Origin: Chelydra serpentina
Taxonomy: Eukaryota; Chordata; Testudines; Chelydridae
DNA: 64,000 bases
Direction: 5' to 3'
Assembly: GCA_037349315.1 (NCBI GenBank)
Contig: JBAIAC010000059.1
Coordinates: 17,454,501 to 17,518,500 of the forward strand
Numbering within the stretch: position 1 is the stretch's first letter; every line of letters starts with the position of its first letter. The translations under genes and the position numbers were made by a program. This document shows, piece after piece, positions 37,401 through 49,400 of the stretch. The notes beneath the pieces are model-generated. The model was not told where the DNA came from and made no database searches. It saw only the letters and a program-made list of their open reading frames with translations.

Positions 37401-40400
37401 AGCTCCTGTTAAAATAATTTTGCCCTAAAAGGGCCAATGTTGGTGTGCAACATGTCTGTGGCTTGAAACCCATGGTTAGTTGGGTAGGGCCTGACGTTGA
37501 GCACCCTCAAATCCCTTGGATTACCCTTGGCAGTGGAGGGCACTTGGAACCTTGAAGAATCAGGTTCTTCAGTGTGTAAGAAAACCTACCACCATTTGAT
37601 TTGTGCCTGATACTGCATCAAATTCTGCAAATGAAATGGCTTCACAATTGCGCCTTTAATGTATATTTGTGTGCTTTTAAAGGAAACTTTTATGTCATCT
37701 GTTGAAGAATTGAGGGACAAGAAATGTATCAATAAAAAGTCAAATAGGTGAGAAAAAAGAGTAAACAGACTCAAGACGAAGAAGAAATAATGTAGGCAAG
37801 AAAGGGGCAATGAATGGGCACCTAAGGGGGATGAAGGATTTCTGCAATAGCTTTTTGTAAACACTTAAATGTAAGGAGACCTTTTTAAAAGCATTTTTAC
37901 CACAATTCCCTGAATTTTGACTCTTTTCCCAAGAGAAATATACAAGTTCTCTCTCCTGCCCCAGTGTGTATGCACAGATGTATTTTCCATGACAGACCCA
38001 CAGCTCTACATTTCCTTTGCTTGGCAGAGCTATTCAGTGAATGCTACCACAACAGCGAGGAACGAGCTTTCGCTTTACTGGTGAGGAAAAACCAGTACTG
38101 GAGCAAAACCACCTGTCTCCACTTGGCCACAGAAGCAGACGCTAAGTCTTTCTTTGCACACGATGGTGTCCAGGTGAGCAAAATGCAAGGAGATTCCCTT
38201 GTGACCTTATAGGGGGAGGATTGTACTTTTAGGTACAGACCTGAACAAAGGAGGCGCTCATGGATAAACTGCGCCCTCCCAGGAAACATCTCACTGAGGC
38301 AGAATTCCTCCAGTGCTCCCCTGAGGCAACAGGAGATGGGAGTATTCTACTGCAGTGAATTACACGCCTCCTTGTGTCCAGCCAGTGGAGAAGAGGTCAA
38401 AGCTCTGGCTCCACCCACTCCCTGCTTTCTCCCACCCAATTGCTCACGGAGGAGCACTGGGAAATGCATCTCCTATTCTCCATTTCACAACTGAAGCCAG
38501 GGTCTAAGCGGATCTAATGAAGCTGTACAAGGGTGTGGGGTGACTCCATTACATGGCTGTGTTAGGCCCAACAAAGTTTCTTCATGACAAAGTTCACTCG
38601 AATAATAACTAGGGATGCTGATTTTGGTTGGACATATTCCTGGAGGTTTCATCACATGACATAATCTTTAATGAAAAATTAATTTGTAATTCCTGGAGAC
38701 TCCAGGGCAATCCTGGAGGGTTGGCAACCCTAATTATACTTGAGCGTTGCCCCCAACCTGAGGTCCTGTCCACACACAAAACCCTTAAGGTAAGTGTGGT
38801 GGTGCTTTTATCTCAAGTATGCTGCCCATCAGAGTGTGTAGGCTACAACTCAAGTTAGCACAACTCAGCAGCTGCTATCACAATCACTCTGTAGCATGGA
38901 CACAGGCTAGCTCCACTCAAGTGCTGCTAAATCCTCCAATGTCTTCCCACAATTCCACCCCCCAGGTGCCCAGAAAGGAGAGAAATTCTCCTGCAATTTG
39001 CTGTGAAAGAATTCATAGGTCAGCTCATCTTAATGCCGCACAAAGAACCATGGGATACGTCCCCCGAAGGCTTAGTGCCATACATGAACAAGAGCCGTGC
39101 CAACATGGACACAGCTGCTTTCCCTTGGGCTAGGTTATCTTGAGAGGAGTCAGAGAGTGTAGAGAACTGGAGTTAACTCTGCAGTGAAGACATACCCACA
39201 ATCTACTTTTAGGTAATATTTCTTGCCCCACCCTTCAAGGTTCCATAGAAGAAAAACATGATTTAGCTGCATGTTCACTTGCTTTGTGTCAAAGCCAGGT
39301 TTACTTTCTGTTCTTTTTCTTTGACTTTCAGGCCTTCTTGACAAAAATCTGGTGGGGAGACATGTCAACAAGCACTCCGATCCTGAAGTTAATCTGCGGA
39401 TTCTGGTGTCCTCTTCTAATCTACACTAATCTAATAGCATTCAGGTATAAACAAAACATGTGTGTGTGTAAAAGCTGTCCCGGGTGGAAAAGAATCAGTA
39501 AGAGACAGTTACGTGAAAAATATAGCACGCACACAGAAATAATCACGGAAAGAAGTGAGGGTGACATTACCTCTGGGCAGAGGGGCCGACACAAGGGCTG
39601 GTCAGCCATTAAGCCCTAAAGGTATGTCTCCACTGCTGCTGTGAGATGTCAGCGTGGGTAAAGAGACTTGTGCTAGCTCTGCTCATGCTAGTGGGCTAAA
39701 AGTAATGTCGATGTTGCAACCAGGGCCGGCTCCAGGCACCAGCCGACCAAGCACGTGCTTGGGGCGGCACCTTCGAAGGGACGGCGCTCGGGGTTTTGGG
39801 GGGTTTTTTACTTAGGCGGGGCAGCACTCGGGGAGGGGTTGTTTTTTGTTTCGGTGGGACGGCGCTCAGGGGTGGAGGTTGTTTCAGCAGGGCGGCGCTC
39901 GGGTTTTGGGGTTTTTTGTTGTTGCTTGGGGCGGCAAAAATGTAGAGCCTGCCCTGGTTGCAGCACAGGCAGGAGCTCAGAGCAGGGGGGCAGGCAGACT
40001 TGAACTCAGGCAGCTAGCTCAAGCTACCACCTGTGATGCAATCTCCAGCCAAGCGAGCATGAGTCTGGGAATCGCACCTCCCAGCCGCCGTGTAGGCAGA
40101 ACGTAAGAAGCCTTAAGTGGTATTTAATGGTTGGATGGCCTCGTGCAGCCCCCTACTATGCTTAAAATGTGAATGTATTCTCCACTTGTAAGGTAACTCC
40201 TTTCTCTTCGTGTATAATAATGCCTGCTTCTGTAATTTTCACTCCATGCATCTGAAGAAGTGGGGGTTTTTACCCATGAAAGCTTATGCCCAAATAAATC
40301 TGTTAGTCTCTAAGGTGCCACTGGACTCCTTGTTGTTTTTGTAGGTTCCCTTCTGTGATGAATCTTCAGCTTGCCCCCTACAGGGTGTGAAATACACAGC

Positions 40401-43400
40401 CGGACAGGTTCTCTCTAGCCACATAAGAGCTTTTTACCGGGGAGAGGTCCCAAGCCAGGCTGCTGGAACATAGCTGCATAGCCCTCAGTTCAGCAGTGAA
40501 GAGCTGCCTTCCATCCTCTTTCAATAATAATATTTTCTTACAGTGAGCAAGTACAATCCAAGAATGAGCCAGAGACATTCAGAGAGCTAGACAGCCTAGA
40601 CACAGAAAGGACTTTGCTTTTTTCCAAGGAGGGGGATAGGTAAGTCTGAGTCAGTCCGTTAATATCGTTTGGAAGACACAACAGTCAAAGAACAGGACAT
40701 TTCTCACGGATGAATGACTAGTTGATAACCCAAAGGGCAGCTGAGGTGCCCTTGTCAGTCATTAATCCTCAGGAAATGCCCCGCGCCAAGGTCGTTATTG
40801 TTATTACTGTATAAATGGAAAGGGGGAGATAAATAGGAGCATGGTGTTATTTTTAAATGAACAAAGCAATTTCAGTCAATCTATACAGCTCATACACTGG
40901 CCATCAGTTCTGTGGGTGTTAGCCAGATTCTCTCAAGTCTCCTCATAGCATTCCATTCTAATGGACAGCTGCTGTGTATTGGATTTAAGGCCTAAAACTG
41001 CACAGGCCTGAGTAGCAGGCTGCTGAAAGACATGCAGAGAGCAGAATCTGAACTTTCTGATACTTTATCCCTCTCTACCCAGGTCTTCACAGCCAAATCC
41101 ACAATAATTATGTTTAGTATAGTAGCACCTAGCTGTTTCTATCCCCATCAGAATCCTCTCAGGCTAGGTGATCGACATACATATCAGAGACAGGCCTTGC
41201 TCTGAGGTGCTGAGGGTATGGCTACACTGCAAAGGAAGGCTGTGATTGGTTGTTAGCCCATGCTGAACCCATGCCACCATCTCTACACTGCTGTTGTTAC
41301 CCATGCTAGCTAGATTAAACCTAGGACAAGTACGCCTACCTGTGCTACAATCACACCTTCCCTTATAGCATAAGCATATCCTTTATTTATAAATAGGAAA
41401 GATGCAGGGACTGGAGAAAGCAAATATCATCCCCATTCTGCAAATGGGATCCAGGCAGAGGGAGGTTATTTAACTTGGCCACAGACACACAAATTCCACA
41501 GCAGAGCCAGTGATTGGACCCAGATCTCCTGAGTCCCAGTCTAGTGTCTTAACCACAAAACCATCTGTTTTAGATCTGAAGGTGGCCAAGAGGTTTTCAC
41601 CATACATCAGGAAAGAGATATTCTCCCTGTGATAAGTACACAACTCCCACTGATGCTAAAGGGAGCTGACTACCTGGATCAGACACATGCAGTTCAACAA
41701 ACATGATTAAATCATCTATATGTTTGATTTTGTTTCACTACCATCTTTGAAAGGTCTGAACAACTGAAGTTGAGGGAATGTCATATAGTGGACAGAGTCA
41801 GAACTCTTTGTTTCTATTCTTAGCTTTGACATTGAATTGATGACATTTTGGGAAAAGTCACTAGTTTCTCTGCTTCATCATCCATAAAATGGGTATAATA
41901 GTACCTCTCTCAAGAAAGCAGTTATTAATTCATGTCTATTAAATGTTTTATTATTAAAGGGAGGGATATGGTTCTTGACCAGTAAGTTTTCTGTTCCATT
42001 TGTTATTGTCTCAAGAGTTTATGTTAATATGGGATTTCTCTCCCTCCCAGCTCTGTTTCTTTTTCTGAATCCCAAGTCATAATTATTTGTTTATGACATT
42101 GGTCTGTTGCCATGGCAATGGCTGTGCTCATATCATAAATTTAGTGTTATGACAACTGCTCCCTAGAGAATCAAGTAGGAAGAACAGGCTGGCTATGAAT
42201 TAAAATATTTAGAAATTAGAAATAGTACCAGGAGAAATAAAAAACCCACGTAGAATCAATTGCTTTGTATTTTGTTTGAGATGCAGAGGACACTTTCCCC
42301 AGCATGCATATCCCTTATTAAAAAGTGATCTCCTTCACATCAAGGAATACAAACTTAAAGGTGCAATAACATCCTTAGTCTATAGACAGCAATTTAGATG
42401 GAAATAAGCACAGCCAGGGGAGACATTAAAGTAAACCCCCCCCCAAAAAAAAAACAACAGCACGAGATTTTACTGAATCAAATTGTTGCCAAATATGGAG
42501 TTTTTGCATTATATGCACAGACTAACTTACATTTACATAGTAAATATACTTTATATACTAAAGAACTGCAGCATGTTTTGCAAATATATGGCCAGATTGT
42601 CCATCAGTTACCATAACACTCAGGCAACCGCAGTGCAGTCAGCGCTTACATTAATAACTTACAAGCCTGACTTCTTTACTGAAAACTCCTCTCATACTTT
42701 TTAGTGATTCACTACAAGTTTAAGCTTAGTACCAGACTGAAATACTCTTACTCGTATCAAGCAGTACCTCACTTCTTGAATAGTTCCATTGATTTCAGCA
42801 ACACTACTTGAGGAATAAGGTACTACACTACTCAGTGTGAGAAAGGGTATTTCAGTCTGGTCCTAAAGGAACACACATGTTTAAAATCGTATATTTAAAA
42901 AGAAAGTCCTCACCTATGTGAAAAATAGTGCCTTGGTTTATCAGAAACAATATAATTTTTAGAAAATAAATTTACTTGCAAGCATTCATGGTATCAGTTT
43001 GCTTTTCATGTCTCGCTTTCATTTTGGACAATGAATAGTAACGAATCTATTTTCCTTTTGGTTCTCATGCACTAGCATGATGCTGCAGTGTTTGTGTTGC
43101 AAATGCTCAAGGGGTACGTTTAAATCCTAGCCCTCCTCCAAAAAACAAAACCCAAACAAAACACACACACACACCCCACCAAAAAAACCCAAACAAACAC
43201 GAAGCAAACCTACTCCACTGTACTGAATAGCAAATACCAAGCTAAAGGAATGAAAACATGTCATAGGTTTGGCACAGTTTTGTTTTAAAACATACAAAGC
43301 TTAAGTGCTACCTGGCAGCGTTTCTGCTATGACAAGGCACATCCAGTGACTTCAAGGAGAACTTAGACTATTCAGGCCCAGATCCTCAGCTGACATAAAT

Positions 43401-46400
43401 TAGTATAGTTCCACTGATTTCAATGGAGCTCCTCTAACATGCACCAGCTGGCCCTCACTAGCTCCAGGGAGACCCTCAGTACTGCATAGGATCAGGCCCA
43501 GCGTTCTTTTACAAATAGATTTTAAGAAGCGGTCACTATAATTTGCTCTCTTTGTTTTACAGGGTAGATGTCAAATTAGAGAAGCAGAGGTCTTCTGAAA
43601 ACATAGCAGGGGCAACATTCATGTTTACTCGCTGGAAAAAGTTTTGGAGTGCCCCTGTAACAGTATTTATGGGGAATGTTATCATGTATTTTGCTTTTCT
43701 GTTCCTATTTACCTATGTCTTGTTACTGGATTTTAAGCCAGCACCACCTGAGGGTCCTTCTGTTAAGGAGATTATACTTTACTTTTGGGTTTTTACATTG
43801 GTCTTGGAAGAAATCCGACAGGTCAGTAACCTCATACATACCTTCACAATAGTGTGTTCAATTCAGGTAGTAAGATTTGGAGTTGATTTACACGCTGTGT
43901 AATCCCACTGTCTTCAAGAGGTGGAATGTCAAGGACAGCTTCACATAAGAAAGCACTGAAAAATGTTCATTGCTCTGCACCTTTTCATTAGCCAGAGCAG
44001 CCTGTGTATTTCCTCCTCACATACACCCAGCTGACATGCCAGTCCTCCATCACACACAGCTGCAGCCTTGTTCTTCCAGGAGAAGCTCCAGCTGCTAACA
44101 ATATTCTAGGTAGTTTGCTGATGCTCTGGGATTGCTGAGTCCTTCCTCTGGTCTAACAGCTATCTGTTTACCTATCCAGCTCCACTCACCACGGCACAAC
44201 CAAGTGCCATTTCCCCAGAATTGCTAATCCACCCTACTGCCTCCTCTTGGAACGATCCCATCTGACATTGTTTTGCCTCCCACTTCCTCCAGAATTTTAT
44301 ATATATTTATATTCAGGAGAGAAGAGGTTAATGAATTTGCCTCTTAAACAGTCTAACTTTTGTTTTTCTAAAATGCTTTTCAGGTCAGTCCATTAGGCTA
44401 TGTGTAGATACTTTAAAGATTTCTCCATTAATCTTGCAATTGTTTTTTGAATATCCTCAGCTGCCTGGTTTAGCAGTTGAAATGATGTGTATACAATACT
44501 GTAGGGAACTGCCTAGTTTGTATATACACAAATGGCCTCTATCAGGACTGCTTACCTTGTTGTCATAGATCCTGACCCTAGAAGAATTAGTGGGCCTTCT
44601 CCTTTAGCTCAAGCAGTAGGGGGCCAGTGCTCCTGAAGTATGAGGATCAGTGTTATAGCCCCACTTTTACTAGGAGGTTCTGAACGGCCATGGCTTGCAA
44701 CATTGTGAAAGCTTGGAGGGTGGCCACCAATTTGTCACAAATCAGCTGAGCATATTTTAAAGAAGTTATGTCGGACTGTTGTATCCTGTAGCACTGAGGT
44801 GATGCACTGCGGGGAGGGATAGCTCAGTGGTTTGAGCATTGGCCTACTAAACCCAGGGTTGTGAGTTCAATCCTTGAGGGGGCCATTTAGGGATCTGGGG
44901 CAAAAATTGGGGATTGGTCCTGCTTTGAGCAGGGGGTTGGACTAGATGACCTCCTGAGGTCCCTTCCAACCCTGATATTCTATGATTCTATGATCACAGA
45001 GGATGTTTGGGCTGAGAATTGTTTGTAATACGTCTGTAAAGCATCAAGAGCCCAATTTTGAGACATGGACACCTAAGTAAGAGAGCCAACTGCTGTCTGG
45101 ATGCTCAGAGCTAGTTAGTGGCAGTTTAAGCATCCAGGGTTCGAATACCCTGTTTAGGTGCCCATGCCTGGAAATTGAGATCAGTCCGATTGAAAAGATT
45201 TTCTATAAAACAGAAACAGATATGGCCAACCCCCAATGTTGAAAAAAAAGTATGAGTCTGCCTCCAAAAAACTCCTGGGATTAACTTAAATATCATGAAA
45301 TTAAAAAAATAATAATGTATGTTGGGTTATTTTCATTTGCTTTCTGGGGCCTGAGCGTCTAGTGTGCAGTTGGGTCATGTTTTCAAGCTTTTCTCTATTA
45401 CCATGTGAGTCAGAAACATACCTTCTGTAAGAAAAAAGACAAAGCTGACATGCTCCTGTAATCACTTGACTTGAGGGGCTGGGGCTTGCAGAAAAACAGC
45501 AAACATCGCAGGACTCACTAAAATCACAGTGTTCTGACTGACAACTGTTGCTCCCTTGCAGAGTTTCTTTACAGATGAAGACATGAATTTAATTAAGAAA
45601 TTTAAACTGTACGTGGAGGATAACTGGAATAAGTGCGATATGGTGGCCATCTTTCTGTTTATAATTGGAGTGACCTGCAGGTTGGTATCTTTCAAGAGTT
45701 TTGCCCCTGTATCTGTTTCATGTGACAGGGTCAGATATCTATAACATGGAGCCAGGTAGGCATGTACTATAGCATGGGATAAGCATGGACTTTTCCTGCC
45801 ACAGTCCACGGGAGGCTCATGCATACATCTGAGGGAATGCTCTGGTGGCTTTTATTTGTCATCAGTGTTGAGACATTAGAGTCTATATTGGTGGTAAATT
45901 AGGCTGAAAGCACCCCTCTATGAGCTCTAAATTTCCACTGGGCTAAAGAGGCTGTCACACAGACTACAGAAAACTTATCTGGCACATAGAAACACTTGCA
46001 CAGGGAAACACCATTTCCTCTTTGAGACTACATCAAGTCGATGTACTCACTTATCTCACCTCTCTGTAGTCCTAGTGGTTTACATGGGGACGCTGACATG
46101 GGGAGGCTGGTGTTCCCGCAGCAGCTGGATGCTTCTCACTGGCAGATGTTACATTCTTTTTACAGTGTGATGGTTGTGACTCATATGAGGTACAAGCCCT
46201 AAGCACACATCCTTTCCTTGCCTAGATTCCACATTGAATCAACATGTATAACGCTATAAACAAAGTGTCTGGGTGGTGGTTGAGGCTGTTTCATTCGGCC
46301 TGTTTTTCAGAATGCTGAACTCAACATTTCAAGCCGGCCGTACAGTACTTGCCATTGATTTCATGGTGTTCACGCTGAGACTTATACATATTTTTGCCAT

Positions 46401-49400
46401 TCACAAGCAACTAGGGCCAAAGATCATAATTGTGGAAAGAATGGTGAGTATGAGCTCTCCCAAAGAGAAATTCTTGTGGCTTCTGCATTGAAACAAACAA
46501 AACAAAAATTTGAGCATTATAATTTTAAGGAAGTCAGTGTATAACTCTTCTTTTTTAAAGTGCTCTAGTTTGGCTTATATTGCAGCATCATTGTTAAGAG
46601 CTATTATCAGCCAGATGTGGCTCCTCTCAAAGAGGTCTGTAGCACATAGATTTTGAATCCAATTCAGCATTGCCTTTCACCTTGTGTAGTCATTTACCCC
46701 AATGCATTTTACACCCAGTTAGCACAGCTGCACGTGATTATACAAAAGTGCAGAACAACTTTTAATTTGGCCCTTTGTTTCTTTCTTTTTTGTTCTCTCC
46801 TATTTTACTCCTTTACAATTTGGGAGGCTGTGCAGAGGGATTGCCATCTCTTCCTTTCTCCTTCCCCACTGTCCTGGTCTCTCTTTTCCTGTTCCCTTTT
46901 GGTTTAAACATAACTGCTTGTCTGGTTCAGGAGTTGGGGCTCCAATCCTTAAAGGTATTTTGGCTTCTGAGTCCTGTTGATTTCAATGTGAGTGAGGTGT
47001 TTATATACTTTTGGAGAGCTGGGCCTGTGTTCTTTTGGAGCAAAGAATCTGAAATGGGAGACAAGCCAGTTACCGAAGAACTCTACCATTATGTCAGTGG
47101 CAGGGACAAACATAGCCCTGTAGCGATAATCTAGGGTAGTGCCTGGTGGAGGTAGGAGCTGCTTTCTAACCATAATTTATAATGAAAATGTCTCAGTGCT
47201 CTGTGTGTTATAAGGTAGAAGTGTTGATACAGTGTTTTCATTTACTAACCTACAGCTGCAGGAAATGTACAAAAGAGTTCCAGTTACTGCACGTGGGTAC
47301 AGACCTGAACAGTTTGGTAATTTTTATTTGGGTATGTTAATCATATAGGTCAAACAGTACATGTTAACAATTAACATGGAGTTAATCTGACTGTAAATGC
47401 TAATACAGCCATGTACAAACATTTGTTTCCCATCCTAGCTCACCCTAGGGCTCAGCAAAAACTCTATTCTAGACAAGGCCTAAGATTAATAAACTTAAAA
47501 GCTACCAGACTGTTCACATCTGTGCACCAGTGAAATAATCAAACACTTATGTCCTATTGCTTGGACTACCAAAAAGATAAATGAAAACCATGTATTAATG
47601 CTTGTGTGGTATCACATACACAGTATTCATAGGTTTTTATTGCAAATTATGCTTACAGAATGCAAGTGAGAGAAACTCACAGCTGCAGCTCCCAACTCCT
47701 CCAGCCTGAGCACTAGGCTAAACCATCACTATGAACAGGTGTTTGTGCAGGGACTACTACATTTATAATAGGGCTATCAAGCAATTAAAGAAATTAATCA
47801 TGCAATTAATCACACTGTTAAACAATAATAGAATACCATTTATTTAAATATTTGTGGATGTTTTCTAAAATTTCAAATATATTGATTTCAATTATAACAG
47901 AATACGAAGTGTACAATGCTCACTTTAAATTTTTTTTATTACAAATATTTGCACTGTAAAAAACCAAAAGAAATAGTATTTTTCAATTCACCTCAAAGAG
48001 ATTGCATTACAGTACTTGTATCATGAAAGCTGAACTTACAAATGTAGAATTATGTACAAAAAATAACTGCATTCAAAAATAAAACAATGTAAAACTTTTG
48101 AGCCTACAAGTCCACTCAGTCCCATTTCTTGTTCAGCCAATTGCTCAGACAAACAAATTTGTTTACATTTGCAGGAGATAATGCTGCCCGCTTCTTGTTC
48201 ACAATGTTACCTGAAAGTGAGAACAGATGTTCTCATAGCACTATTGTGGTCGGTGTCCCAAGATGTTTACATGCCAGATGCGCTAAAGATTCATATGCCC
48301 CTTCATGCTTCAACCACCATTCCAGAGGACATGTGTCCATGGTGATGATGGGTTCTGATTGATAACAATCCAAAGCAGTGTGGACTGACACATGTTCATT
48401 TTTATGTTCTGAGTCAGATGCCACCAGCAGAAGGTTGGTTTTCTTTTTTGGTGGTTCGGGTTCTGTAGTTTCCACATTGGAGTGTTGCACTTTTAAGACT
48501 TCTGAAAGCATGCTCCACACCTTGTTCCTCTCAGATTTTGGAAGGCACTTCAGATTCTTAAATCTTGGGTCGAGTGCTGTAGCTATCTTTAGAAATCTCA
48601 TATTAGTACCTTCTTTACGTTTTGTCAAATCTCAAGCGAAGGTGTTCTTAAAATGAACAATATGTGCTGAGTCATCATCCAAGACTACTGTAACATGAAA
48701 TATATGGCAGAATGCGGGTAAAACTGCCGGAGACATACAATTCTCCCCCCAGGAGTTCAGTCACAAATTTAATTAATGCATTATTTTTTAACGAGAGTCA
48801 TCAGCATGGAAGCATGTCCTCTGGAATGGTGGCCGAAGCATGAAGGAGCATATGAATGTTTAGCATATCTGGCACATAAATACCTTGCAATGCCAGCTAC
48901 AAAAGTCCCATGTGAATGCCTCTCACTTTCTGGTGACATTGTAAATAAGAAATGGGCAGCATTATCTCCCGGAAATGTAAATAAAATTGTTTCTCTTAGC
49001 GACTGGCTGAACAAGAAGTAGGACTGAGCTTGTAGGCGCTAAAGTTTTGCATTGTTTTGTTTGAGTGCAGTTATGTAACCCCCCAAAAAATCTACATTTG
49101 TAAACTGCACTTTCACGATAAAGAGATTGCACTTTAGTACTTGTATGAGGCAAAGTGAAAAATACTATTTCTTTTGTTTATCATTTTTACAGTGGAAATA
49201 TTTGTAATAAAAAATAAAGTAAGCAGTGTACACTTTGTATTATGTTGTATTTGAAATCAATATATTTGAAAATGTAGAAAAACATTCAAAAATATTGTAA
49301 TAAATTTCAATTGGTATTCTGTTGTTTAACAATGCAATTTAAACTGCAATTAATCACAATTCATTTTTTTGAGTTAATTGCGTGAGTTAACTGTGATTAA

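Larger units (their letters stand above)
35314..38027 (+). other. TRPM5: TRPM5 intron 11
   Basis: Phase 1. The main item is the inverted-repeat element near 36475-36800. A poly(A) run is at 37267-37286. The rest is unassigned. Confidence 0.8.
39445..40543 (+). other. TRPM5: TRPM5 intron 13
   Basis: Phase 2. Holds a nested pair: a hAT at 39721-39956 inside a TIR element at about 39618-40102. A Penelope-like 3' piece follows at 40236-40342. Confidence 0.85.
40640..43562 (+). other. TRPM5: TRPM5 intron 14
   Basis: Phase 2. Holds a GTCTACAC-like start at 41213, two MIR copies, A/C-rich tracts at 42438-42456 and 43140-43200, and a family A palindrome (43377-43500). The rest is unassigned. Confidence 0.8.
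43822..45561 (+). other. TRPM5: TRPM5 intron 15
   Basis: Phase 0. Holds a possible tRNA-derived repeat (44597-44690) and a Cry-type SINE (44811-44993). A palindrome-like block near 45055-45185 (ttttgagacatggacaccta ... aggtgcccatgcctggaaat) is also present. Confidence 0.8.

Noticed and set aside
44811..44900. tRNA gene
   Set aside because: Box A and box B are present, but the cloverleaf is degraded and the sequence continues into a SINE body and CR1-like tail.
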